DNA of 64,000 bases from Filosporella fistucella (Eukaryota; Ascomycota; Leotiomycetes; Helotiales). A program made the translations under genes and the position numbers. The notes under the pieces are model-generated. The model was given only the letters and a program-made list of their open reading frames with translations. It was not told the DNA's origin and searched no databases. The stretch lies in the NCBI GenBank assembly GCA_030077755.1, contig JAQJZZ010000011.1, positions 2,480,001 through 2,544,000 of the forward strand, given 5' to 3'. Positions 1 to 11,110 of this stretch are shown here, piece after piece (positions within the stretch are counted from its first letter, which is position 1; each line of letters starts with the position of its first letter).

Positions 1-493
1 GCCCGCACGTTAAGTTTTGCTTTTGCGGTGGATTTGATTGTATGCGGGGTATTGCGGTTAGGGTTGATTAGAGATTTGGTCCGGTGTTCAAATCTTGTAA
101 GCTGAAAATGACTTGACGGTGGTGGTTTGTGAATGTAAAACGCGTGGAGAGGCTGCTAAGCCACACTCTGTGGCGGCCAGAACGTCATGTCGAAATGTAA
201 AGTAAGCGGCGGATCGTGAGCGGGATTGACTCTTTGCATTAGGATTTACTTTTCGCACCGAAGGATCGTTCTTGAAGACGACATCGACATTGAGCTTTTA
301 CAACTCAACCCATATTGCTGCATATTTTGCTTGCTGGCAGGGCTGCGATCGTTCTTGATATCTCTGATCCGGACCAACAGAGCTAGCTACATACCCCACT
401 ACCAAACGTACCAAGCAGTTAGAGCTCGGCGTTCACACATAGAGATACTTCTTACATTCTACTTTGCGGGTACAGGCAGGAAGACCAGCAGAT
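1..493. other. Left-edge intergenic region and 5' flank of the SH3 protein gene
   Basis: No protein-like reading frame is visible. The reading frame that covers 226-534 has no recognisable domain and runs into the true first exon in another frame. The last part is presumably promoter and 5' UTR of the gene starting at 494. I see no clear TATA box. Confidence 0.5.
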
Positions 494-1897
494 ATGGGAA
501 TCCACAATCCTCTTCCATCGTCTATGGCGTGTAAGTTTCCGTTTGTAGGCACCAGTTGTGAAACCCATACTGACTGCCCCTCACAGCGGAATGTAAAAAG
601 TGCGGCAAGATTCTAGCTTCTTTCGTTGATCCTCGACAATCTTTCGGTCCTGATAAAATCATTCCTCCTCAGATTCTCGCAAATGCTAAGGTAGGCTTCT
701 CTGCCGGGGCGACGTACTTCGTCAATGCAGAAAGTGGCTAATCCGGATACACAGGGACTTGCGATTCTTACCGTCATCAAGGCAGGATTTCTCGGATCAG
801 CTCGTTATGGCAACGGAGTTGTAGTCGCGCGGCTCTCAGATGGATCTTGGAGTGCTCCTTCAGCGATAGGGACAGGTGGAGCTGGTTTTGGAGGCCAGAT
901 CGGTTTCGAGCTTACGGATTTCGTATTCATTCTCAATGACGCAGCGGCAGTCCGAACATTTTCACAAGCCGGATCCCTTACACTGGGTGGAAATGTATCG
1001 ATAGCGGCGGGTCCAGTGGGAAGAAATGCTGAGGCAGCGGGAGCCGCGAGTATGAAGGGCGTAGCAGGAATATTCAGTTACAGCAAGACGAAGGGATTGT
1101 TTGCTGGTGTCAGTCTGGAGGGAAGTGCTATCATTGAACGGAGAGATGCCAATCAGAAGCTTTATGGTAGAAGATTTACTGCTGCTGAACTGCTCACCGG
1201 CGCAGTCCGACCTCCTCCTGCAGCGCAACCACTTATGAGCGTCCTAAATTCTAGAGTATTCGCCGGCATTGCAGGTGGAGAAGATGCCATCTACAACGAT
1301 ATCCCAGTCTACGATGATAGACATGATGACGTCGTCTGGGAGGGTCGCAGAGGAAGTGCTTATGGTGAAGGCGTTAGAAGAGATCGCACAGGCAGTGTGA
1401 ATGCAGGCGATACGGACTACGTGTACAGTGATCGGCCGAAAAGAGCAAGTACTTGGGCAGATGATATTTATGACCGCCCTACAGGCAGCTCCGCACGAGT
1501 CAACTCATTCGCTACGGGCAGGAGTCGTGGAGGATTTGACGATGATTATGTCTATACCGACAGTCCTCGCTCACCTATTTCTCCTGTTGGTACTGGTACT
1601 GGCAAAGTTGGACCTGGAAGACCCGCGGCACCAAAGCCATTGTTCCAGAGCAAGACTGGAAGTTTGCGCAGTAATGAAGCTGTTGCATTGTTCACATTCG
1701 ATGCTGATCAGCCTGGAGATTTGGGATTCAAGAAAGGAGAGATCATTACAGTAACCAAGAAAACGGAGAGTACCAATGATTGGTGGTAAGTACTCTGCGT
1801 ATGTTGTGAGAGATGTTGCTAAGCAATTTTTAGGACTGGAATTGTCGGCACAAGAACTGGAATTTTCCCTGCCAATTACGTCGAGATGAAGAAGTAG
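494..1897 (+). CDS. YSC84/LSB3-type actin-patch protein with C-terminal SH3 domain
   Basis: The model is join(494..530, 587..690, 755..1785, 1834..1897), 411 aa. The start gives MGIHNPLPSSMASECKK, the conserved opening of fungal Ysc84-like proteins, and all three introns (56, 64 and 48 bp) keep the frame. The first two thirds are the SYLF (Ysc84) lipid- and actin-binding domain, with the stretches GLAILTVIKAGFLG, GTGGAGFGGQIGFELTDFV and GSLTLGGNVSIAAGPVGRNA. A low-complexity, charged linker with repeated DDxVY/DDYVYxD patches follows. The C-terminus (about 357-411) is an SH3 domain with the ALFTF, NDWW and FPANYVEM signatures. In yeast the family binds Las17/WASP at cortical actin patches and promotes endocytosis; that role here is inferred from family membership. 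Confidence 0.95.
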
Positions 1898-2908
1898 ATT
1901 TCTGTCTCTCTGGAAGAACGCAGGTCACTGCAACATAACCATACAATATCAACCTTACATCAGAACTCAACTTCAAACACATAACACCTTTACCACAAAC
2001 TAACAGCTATTTCTTCGTCCAGTTTTGGCTTCCTAAGCCGTCTTTTGCAGCGTACAATTTGGACTTCTATTCTACCCCCTTTATCAGATCAACATGTTCT
2101 TGCTTTCGTCTCTTTATCTTGATACTGGAAGAGGGGATGCGTTTGGAGCATAGGGAGGGAGTTTTGGGATATCTGGTGGGAGATTGCGGTTATGACGATT
2201 TTACTTACTTATGCTAGTGGAAATAACTGCAAATAAAAGCACAAATTGAACCTTCGTTGTCAAAAACTCAGCTTGTGGATCAGCAAGTAAGTGGCTGCTA
2301 TGTCTTCGATTTTAATCTATTCTTTTGGGAATTCTGGAGATATATAGTGATGCCATATTCCCCCGCAATGTACCACTTAAGTACTTGATTCTCGCATTGA
2401 CCGTTTTCTTTGCACCTTTGTTAAGCCGGAAAATGCTTCGTGGCTTTTGATATTATTCCTTGAATCTTTCATTTCTGTTATATATCTTGAGCATAAGTCC
2501 TTCTCCAGCTACGTTTCCTCGAAGATTCATCTGGCGCTCCAAACCGTGTATGTCAGGTTGACCTCACTTGTCTATATTCATTTCTGTGACCATGACTTCA
2601 GAGAAGCTATACCCTTATGCCACTTTTTCGCATTCAGCACAACACAATTCCGAAAGAATGTGTGGAGGGAAGCTGGAACTATGATCCAAATTATGTTACA
2701 GAGGTCCAATGGCTCTAGCCCAAGTTGATTCAATTTCTTAATTATGTCTACTATCTTCTCCAGAGCTTGGGTTTATCCATCACCAGTAAATTAAAGCTCC
2801 CTATTGGCCATATATACTATAAATAAACCCTTCACGTATCCTACGATACTTAAACAAGCCTCATTAATTACCCACCTTACCCCAAACAAACTTCAATACT
2901 CGTACCTC
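1898..2908. other. Convergent intergenic region
   Basis: This 1.0-kb stretch separates the 3' ends of the SH3 gene (+) and the RING gene (-). It is AT-rich and should hold both 3' UTRs. The open frames inside it (for example 2447-2728) show no domain and are treated as chance. Confidence 0.5.
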
Positions 2909-5384
2909 TCACTTCAACCCCGCAATGCCCTTCTCAGCATACCGCTTTCGTCTACTCTCATTCAGTTTCCTCCTAAACTTCCTCATCCTTGCCATCTCAA
3001 CTTCAGGCGCCAACCTAGGGAACGGTAGTAGCCTAGTAGTATCCTTTCGGAAAGCATCTAGAGTTAGACCCGCGGCAGCAGGCGTGCCAAGCTTCTCCCA
3101 CCGATTGTCTATCCATTTCTGTCCAAATGCTTTAAACACGCGTCCGTCACGTAGCGATTGACTTTCAACTTGTACAAATTGGCCTCTGTTTCGACCGGTC
3201 GTCATAGCTCGAGGTGCAGAGTCCAAGCCAGGGATGGGAAGTTTGGCGCGCTCGTTGGGGTTGAATGTCATGCCTTGCCAAAATACTGGTCCTCTAACTG
3301 CTTCTACACCGGCTTGCAGATGGGCTTGTTCTGCTGCCCAGTAGTTTCTCTGTGCTACGCTTCCCATACCAATTTCACAGTCTTTAAGTGAGAGTTCTGG
3401 ACCTGGAGAGTACATTTCTCGTGCTAGTGCGCTGTTGACGATAGCTCCATGTTGTTGATTGACAACGTGATGATATACAGGATGGTATCCGAATACGTTG
3501 TGTGCGAAATATTCCTCTGGGCCGTCGTGTATATATTCATCAGGACGGATGCCTAAGTGATTGTAATTCAGCTTTGGGATGTGGCCGCATGTAGGACATG
3601 TGTGTAAGTATTCGCCTGGCTTATCCCATTTCTCGAAGATGCATTGCATATGGAATGCGTGGTTACAGTGGAGAAGTAGAACAGAGGATTTGAAGCCTAG
3701 ATTGCCAAAGTAACGAACACCACAGAGGGCACAACCTATTGTGCCAGGTTTGAGGAAGGGTGGTGGATCGGCTGCCGCGAGGTCGAGAGGCATAACGGGG
3801 AATAGCTTAGGAGCTACGTGATGGTATCTTGTAGGGCCACCTGGACCTCTGTATAGTGCGTATTCGGACCCTTTTCTCTGGAATTGTGTGCTTTCTTTCA
3901 TTTTCTGGATAGCTTCCGCCATCCAATTGTTTGCCTTGGCTCTACTATCATACAATTGGAAATATTGCGCCCTAGATCATTAGCCTCATAGTCGAAACTC
4001 GAACACAAATCAAACTCACCAAGGTCTCTGACCCATCCAGTCTCTCAACATTCTATGATTCCGTCTTTGATTATTCACAAGAGCTAGATCCTTCACAATC
4101 CGCCTAACAAGTCTTTCTTTCGGTGCAAAATAAGCATTGTATAGGTCTTTTCTTATCATCCCTTCTGGTGTTACTAATGTGTTTGAAGCTCTGACTTTTG
4201 ACAGCGATTCCTCGTCATACATGACGATTTGCTTATCTAGGAGCATGTCTTCGGCATGTTCATCCGTTAGAGCTAATTCAAAGTCAATTTCTATGGCCAG
4301 AATATCGATGATTAGGCGTTCAAATGGATGTTCTCTGAGATATTTGTCTGCTACCTGTAGCTTGTAAGTTCTACATGAGGAGGTAATCAGGTGCATAGTT
4401 GGGACATACCTCGATCAGACGATTAAAGAACGCAAGCGTTCTTTTGTTGAAATTCTGTTTCATAATCGCTATTGTAGATGTAAGATCCGTTTCAGATTTG
4501 CATGCTTCATTCACCAATTGGTCCAAAAGTTCTGCTATACAGTATCTTGATTCTGCCACCCACCTCATACTAGGTTCATCTGGATCACCTTCGTTAAGCT
4601 CATACTCCTCATCTTCTGAGTAGAGGGCGTCTTTCTCATTCACATTTGTGACTTCTTCATGTAGCAGAGCCCTACTAATGGTGAGAATTTTTGTAAGATC
4701 TCCCAGGCGCTTGTCCTGTATCGCATTCGTGTTAGGATCAAATGTTAGGATTCCTTTATAGTGTAAAGACCTGATCCATTTCTTTCGCAACTCGAATTCA
4801 TCCTTGAACCCCTCATAGAATGTCGGATTCGCTTCTGAATATGGTTCCAAGCCTTTATCCAAAACGGGATATGCCCATAGGGAAGGTTGAGCATCAGCAA
4901 TGAAACGATGGATCTGCTTCAACGAAATCGCAGCATTGTAAATGTTATTCACTGCTTTAAGCTTTGGCAGTATTTCTTCTGATGTTTCTCCACTCCTGAT
5001 TTCATTTCTTAAATAGCGAAAGAATCTGTCCATTGCTCTATCTTTCCAGATAACGGCATCAGGATGTGTGTGATGTAATCCTACCATCATGGTTGAACCA
5101 CCAGTGGCAGGTACTCGCTCGGTTTTCTTCTCTCCAGTCGTGGGATCGGTGTAGCCACGGCTTGGATAGTACCTCGGGTCTACCATGCCGAGATATTGTG
5201 TCTCAATATCAAGGTTGAGTTCACCTGCATCATTGGCGGTAAGGCGTCTCAGACTTCTGGCAAGCAAATTTTCAAGTTCTGTCCTGTAGAGCCTTTTCAT
5301 TGATGGAGGAGGAGGTGGAGGTGGGTTTTGATCGTAGATTGAGAGCGCCTCGAGCGACTCATTGACGGAGACGTTGGAAGCCAT
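2909..5384 (-). CDS. RING-H2 finger protein, putative E3 ubiquitin ligase (fungal-specific)
   Basis: The model is complement join(2909..3971, 4020..4354, 4410..5384), 790 aa, with introns of 48 and 55 bp. The second intron ends at ctacag so that RLIE joins VADKYLREHPFE in frame; the nearer tag acceptor would break the frame. The start at 5384 (MASNVSVNE) is preferred over an in-frame ATG nine codons upstream because that extension is not conserved-looking. An acidic or proline-rich head (a run of seven prolines) is followed by a long helical region with no domain I recognise. A RING-H2 finger lies at residues 517-565, with CALC, then C-x-H-x2-H-x2-C, then CPTC. The tail is basic. RING-H2 proteins usually recruit an E2 enzyme; substrate and location are unknown. 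Confidence 0.85.
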
Positions 5385-7553
5385 CGAACTGAGCAAGAGA
5401 ATGGTGTGCAAATGTGAAGCTCGTATGAAGAATCAAAAGCAATACGGCAATACGAATAAGATCTGGGGATGGTGAAGTAAGTCCATAAATTTTAACAAAG
5501 GCAGTAAGCTCTTTCATAAAACTACGAACTCGATGTTGCGATGAAAGCAATTCGTCTGAATGCGGCTTGCTGATATTGGCTTTGATCCACGAACAACGCT
5601 ATTATGAAATTCTTCCCCGCAAGTGATTCTCAAAGAGCAAAGAGTAAACTGTATCAAGAAATTCAGAGACGAGGAATTGCTAGAATAGCATGATTTACCT
5701 CTAGAGGTTTGGTGGTTTTGAGCCAGTATGTATATTGTACAGTGCATCCTGAAGGAAACCATCGTGGTAATTTGAACTGCTTCTTTCAAGGCCCAGATTT
5801 CATACTCATAGACCTCATTCAATATTCTTCATCTCTTTTCACTCTCCATGTTTCTTCACCACACATTTTTGACATATCTTCTCCTGACTCTTTCACTCTC
5901 CAAGCCGCTCTAATTCCATCACAAGCTTGTGCGCTACGCTCCCTCAACTCCCTTCAACTCACAAAAACACACTATCAAGCAGATAAATAAATGCACGCAA
6001 GTCCACTTAAACATCAATTCCAGCTGCTGCATGCAACTCATGAATAAGTCTATACTTCTGTGGAGGACCGTTCCGGTTTCCACTACCGCACCGCTTATGC
6101 AGCCAAGCTTCTCGCTGGAGAATATTGGGTTTGCGGTCTGAAGATGGGATTTCTGAGATGGCGGTAAGAGAGTTGAAGAGTGATGCGGAAAATGATTTGG
6201 TGATTTAAGGTATGATTTGAAAGAAGCAAAGGATGTGAGGAACAGGTAGGAGTGCTTCAGACGTAAAAAATGGAAAGTCTCCCCTCTGCGGTACTCTGTA
6301 CCTACCTGCCTCCTACACATCTCGTCTCTCCATCTCACATCATCATTTCCCTCCCAAACTTTGTTGATGTTCTGTGTTAGGTATCTCACATTGCCTATCT
6401 TTACCATCCCGACACCAACCTCCCATCTTCCTTCTCTTCGCATCATCATCACCTCATGGGTAAGGTAACATCACTCTCCCTCCAAGAAAAAATATCACAA
6501 ATCACGAGCGAGTCAGCACACTCCACCCAAATGAAAAAATGTTTTACCCCTTCCCGGTCCAAAAATAACCCCATATTTCTCGCCGCTCGCTTGCAATTTT
6601 AGCGTATGCAATCTTCTCAGTTAAAGAAGAGTTAGTCCTAAATAGGAAGAGAGAAGGCTTGATTTGTCTTTGATTTGATTTGGGAGGAGGCGTGAGTAGT
6701 AGGCTTCTAGAAGCTTGGGGATTATGTTCCGTTTTTGGGGATAGCTTGAGCAAGGGAGTGGGGGCGAAAGATGATGCAAAGCTGGAATTGGAGATGAAAA
6801 CTGGGGATATACTGAGTCCGAGAGATGCAAACATATGTCACTTTTCTGGAGATAGTTGAGTGGAGATAGTTGAGTGTCATTTGCCAGATAATAGAAAACG
6901 ATGAAGACGATCAATCAGCTCTACTTGGTATAATGCTATTCTAAGCCGCAAAGAGCTCTGATGAGACGATCTATCTGGTCTATTCTATAGCTCCCGCAAA
7001 ACCTTAGTTAGCTCCCACTTCCACCAACGGACTGGTCAAATCATCTCGCAAACTTAAGCCTACCAAGGAAACCTACACCTAACAACCTAGCTCACACACA
7101 GCCGTAAAAGACAAGTAATCCTTATTGTTGTCTGAGCCAGATTAAGCCTCACAGACGCCTCCCTCGTGTCTCCGGACATCCAGGCCGTACCGTCGAACCG
7201 TAATCTAGCCTCTCCCTCGCAAAAGGAAAAAATAAAAATAATCCAATACCCAGCGGTAATTAAAACGTTTTCAGCGCATCAGATGACGGTGATCCTGCAC
7301 GCTCAAGCCCACGTAAACGTGGGAGAGGGACTTCGAACTGGGAAGGCTTGAAACATTTCTGGTGGTGAGCATCCTACACCGCCATCAACCTTTCTTGTTC
7401 ATATCGGATATCAGCCCGGAAGCTGGGATTTAGGTTGTTCTATTCGTAATTCATTGGAGATGGATTTGTGAGGATCATTGAATGGATTGTCAGATAGACA
7501 CTTGGCAGGGTCGCATTTGCTTGCCTAGTGAAATAAACATTGGAGATCAGGGT
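5385..7553. other. Intergenic region upstream of the RING gene
   Basis: I see no supported gene in these 2.2 kb. Open frames such as 5934-6452 (-) and 6544-6914 (-) are low-complexity and overlap each other. One exact tandem duplication of a 14-base unit sits at 6847-6874. The part next to 5384 is presumably the RING gene promoter and 5' UTR. Confidence 0.5.
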
Positions 7554-8258
7554 TCAATTTTGGTTACAGTGTTCGAAGAGGCTCCACCGATAGTACCATG
7601 CATTATCAGATTTGAGCACCGCGAGGCTACTGAATCGTAGCCGCTCCACATGTTGGATTGCACGCAGCTCGTTGGGGCATGGAATGGGATAAGGGAGAAA
7701 AAAAATATGGATATCGAATTTCCCACCCTCCAGAATCAGCACAACGATCAGGAAATTTTTGAGACATGGCTCGGTACCGCCCAGGAAATGGTCGGTCCGG
7801 GTGTGTTGGCCCGGTTTGTAAACTCCGTAACGACTCGGGCTGTCGAATAGTTCTTTGTGACAGCTTGCACTGGGCCTGTCGTGGTACGGTGGTACAGTAA
7901 GGTAGGGAGGAAGTACCTGGTCTACGTAGTAAGAAATGGCCAGCTGATCGATATATGCCGCACAGAGCACTCTGGAGATGGTATTTATTAGCAATAGAAT
8001 GGTGCTTACCAGGCTTTGAGGCTTCTCGAAGAGCCCCTGTCGGCCGTCGGCAAGGTGGGATGTTCCTGTGCAGTGATGCAGTGTAACGGTGGCTGTAATG
8101 AGAGGGTACAGAGTGAGGAGGAGGAAGTTCGAGGAGGTTTGCACAACGGCAGTCTTGTAATCGTGGTGCCACTTCTGCCAGTTCCATGGCAGAAGCATGC
8201 TGTGAAGAGTGATGGTCACAGTGACACAGTAGCAGATAGACTCGAGTGCAACAAACAT
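7554..8258 (-). CDS. Possible small multi-pass membrane protein (uncertain model)
   Basis: An open frame of 234 codons reads as a membrane protein in its first 140 residues. Hydrophobic segments are seen at SICYCVTVTITLHSMLLPW, NFLLLTLYPLITATVTLHH and STILLLINTISRVLCAAY, with a short charged loop (WQKWHHDYK) between the first two. The frame loses protein-like character after about residue 140, where gtacttcc could be a donor and ttcgacag an acceptor, so the 3' end may be spliced. An overlapping longer frame (7627-8556) is basic and proline-rich and looks like a shadow. I do not recognise the family, and the region could equally be non-coding. Confidence 0.3.
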   Translation of the reverse strand: MFVALESICYCVTVTITLHSMLLPWNWQKWHHDYKTAVVQTSSNFLLLTLYPLITATVTLHHCTGTSHLADGRQGLFEKPQSLVSTILLLINTISRVLCAAYIDQLAISYYVDQVLPPYLTVPPYHDRPSASCHKELFDSPSRYGVYKPGQHTRTDHFLGGTEPCLKNFLIVVLILEGGKFDIHIFFLPYPIPCPNELRAIQHVERLRFSSLAVLKSDNAWYYRWSLFEHCNQN

Positions 8259-9925
8259 ATGATATGGTCTGGTCTGGTATCATAGGTAGACAGCTCTTCT
8301 TCGACGGCAGACTTCCGGACACACCGCCTCGTAGTTTGCATGTCGTTTGTAAAGTACGCTCTACTCCGGACCCCCACGGCAGTGGTGGCTGGAATATGAT
8401 GAGGACTTCCATGGGACTTGGCTGTTCTGAAGCGTTCTGGTGGTGGGTGATCATGGTGATAGCGTTGTTTGCCCTGAATCCGTCCCTGACCGTCTTGAGT
8501 CTTGACCTCTTGACCGTCTTTGACCTGACATGCCCTAACATCAAACCCTGAAGCATTCCGCATCAGCATTGATAGACCAAGCCCAGGAATCCACCACGTC
8601 TATTTTCCGGCACCGTAATCCTGGTGCCGGCGCGCCAATAGTGACAGAAAGCCGTGGATGGGGGCAAGTTTGGGTGAGGTTTTGGCGAGTTTGGGCGAAG
8701 TTTGGGGGGCGATAGCGTGCGTAGGCTGGCTCCGGCCCTAAATTCATGCACTGTGGCACGGACATTACAGGCTATCTGGCCCTAATTAATCCCTGAGCAG
8801 GGCCTGCAGAAGCTACCCTTGCCTGGCATCCACCTTGCATTTGCACTTACATTTGCACTTCCACTCGAGCTTTGCTCTGTAATCTGGGCCACCAAACACC
8901 AACTAAGTGAAAGTACTACCACCTTATCTGGGTCTGGTCACGTAGTCAGAAACCACAGTCCACCACAGTCACAGTCTAGTCAGTCACCACGTCTGACACT
9001 CAAGGAAATTTTCTATTTCTTGTGAAAAAAAGCCTTCCCCCAACTTTTCTCTCCTCATCCTCATACCAATATCATATCACTGTGTCTTGTCTTGCCTTGC
9101 TTCACTCCATTCTCCATTCCAACCCACCCCAAATACCCCCACCATCTTCAAAATCTCCTGCTAAAGCTGAAGCTTCACTTGAGTCTCCCCTTTGCCTCTT
9201 CGGTCATAACCCACCAACGGCGTTTGTTTTGGGAGAATTTGCTTTTCGCCCTACTTTGCTGCTCCTCGTGACGATTCTACACGACTTCGGTGCCATACAA
9301 AGACAGACACTCGTCGTCTGACAGCTGTACGAAATACCCACTGGCATTATATTGCGCACTTTTGCGAGCGGAAAAGCCTTTAGACTTGCATTTTTGACAG
9401 ACATTTCCGATTTGGTTCATTAGCATTTAGAAATTGGTTATTTGTTTTACCTGTCGGACATATTGAAATTAATAGGAAGACCAAGAGCTGGATTTCTTCT
9501 GATTTATATTTTATATATTTCGATTCCATCCTTCTTACATTTCAGAATCTGTACATCGCGTTCTTCTTTGCTTTCAGCCTATCTTCTCTTTGGAAACTTT
9601 GAGATACCCCAAAAGCCTTGCTTTGTTATAGGTATGTTCCCAACTTTGGGTTTGCTTGAAATTTGAGATTCGCGGATTGCTAATTGTGTTTGCAGAAACG
9701 AATACCTCATCGGTTTCCCGCAGACGAATCAGCAGTTCGATTCATAGCCATTGAAAAGCGAATATCAGGAGATACTCTAGATACGAATTGAAATTTGGGA
9801 CCGACCTTTAGCCTCGAAAATACCTACATAACAATCGATTCCCACCGACTTCCTTGTCATCTTCGAACCCATCGAACCTTCCACATACACTCTTTGTTCT
9901 TTAATACACATACACATCAATCAAG
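8259..9925. other. Intergenic region and 5' leader of the dehydrogenase gene
   Basis: No gene is supported. The section from about 9000 to 9925 is pyrimidine-rich and typical of a fungal 5' UTR. It includes a likely leader intron (separate entry). Confidence 0.5.
9632..9695 (+). other. Probable 5' UTR intron of the dehydrogenase gene
   Basis: A 64-bp segment begins gtatgt, has a gctaat branch-like site near its 3' end and closes with ttgcag. It lies 230 bp upstream of the ATG at 9926 in a leader without a long open frame. The signals match introns in the coding regions of this window; transcription itself is inferred. Confidence 0.5.
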
Positions 9926-11110
9926 ATGTTCTCTCGACAAGTCGTCCGCGCTGCTCGCGCCTCTAGAGCCACATCTTCTATTGCTCGTGTCAACATCGCT
10001 CGCTCTTTCACCAATGCTACCCGCACCCAAGAACCTGTACCAGATGTCATTGCTGCCACAGAAGTCAGCTCCACATCTTTCGTAGATGGATCTGTTGCAC
10101 GTTCGACCATCAAGGTTGATCAGAGCTCTATCGATGCCTCTGGTCCCTTGAGCAAGGCCACCTACAAGCAACTTCCTCCTACCATGCAAAAGATGTCTTT
10201 GATGGACAAAGTTGTTGTCGTTACTGGGTACGTTTGATTTCGAAATCGCAGATCTCAGGCATACAGAAGCTAATTTGGGAATAGAGGTGCCCGTGGTCTT
10301 GGTTACAGCATGGCAAAGGCCTGCGCAGAAGCAGGTGCTAAGGCTCTTATCATCATGGACGCCAACCCAGCTACCGGCGAGGAGGCAGTTGCTGAGCTCC
10401 ACAAGTTGACTGGTGATACCGTCCCAGTAGCTTTCTACAACGTTGATGTTCGTGACGAGAATGCCATCAACCAATCTATCGACCAATTGGTCAAGGAATA
10501 TGGTGTCCCAGATGTTCTTATCAACTCTGCTGGTATTGCCGAGTAAGTCCCTCTTATTTCTTCTCCTCTGCATCCAAAGACTGCGGAGAACTGCAACCTC
10601 CTGCCCACATAACTCAAATTAACACACCTCAGCTCCAACATGCCAGCCGAATCCTACGACACCAAGAAATGGGCTCGTCTCATCGACATCAACCTTACAG
10701 GTTCCTTCCTGATGGCTCAAGCCGTAGGAAAGCACATGATCGCCGCCAAACAACCCGGCTCCATCGTCTTCATCGCCTCCATGTCCGGCTCCATCGTCAA
10801 CTACCCCCAAGAGCAATCCTGCTACAACGCCTCCAAAGCCGGCGTCATCCAACTTGGCAAGTCTCTCGCCGCAGAATGGGCCAAGTTCGGTATCAGAGTC
10901 AACTGCATCTCCCCAGGATACATGGACACAGCACTCAACAACGTCCCTGCTCTCGACGCCCAAAAGAAGATCTGGAAATCTCTTACTCCCCAAGCTCGTC
11001 TCGGTGCCGTCGATGACTTGAACGGATTAGCTGTTCTTCTCGCTTCTGACGCGTCGGCGTTCATGACTGGTAGCAATGTTATCATTGATGGTGGATATAC
11101 CCTCTACTGA
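9926..11110 (+). CDS. Short-chain dehydrogenase/reductase with putative mitochondrial presequence
   Basis: The model is join(9926..10227, 10285..10542, 10633..11110), 345 aa, with introns of 57 and 90 bp. The first 30 residues (MFSRQVVRAARASRATSS...) are rich in Arg, Ser and Ala without acidic residues, as in mitochondrial targeting signals. The classical SDR fold follows: the cofactor loop TGGARGLG at 100-107, an aspartate after the second strand (IIMDAN, suggesting NAD rather than NADP preference), INSAGIAD, and the active-site pair Y251/K255 in CYNASKAG. The PGYMDTALN segment and C-terminal IDGGYTLY are typical of sugar or polyol SDRs such as arabinitol, xylulose or sorbose reductases. The exact substrate cannot be read from sequence. 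Confidence 0.93.

Noticed and set aside
5934..6452. 172-codon minus-strand frame
   Set aside because: Low-complexity start (MMMM), overlaps other frames, no recognisable motif.
7627..8556. 309-codon minus-strand frame
   Set aside because: Basic and Pro/His-rich with no domain; overlaps the more protein-like membrane frame in another phase.
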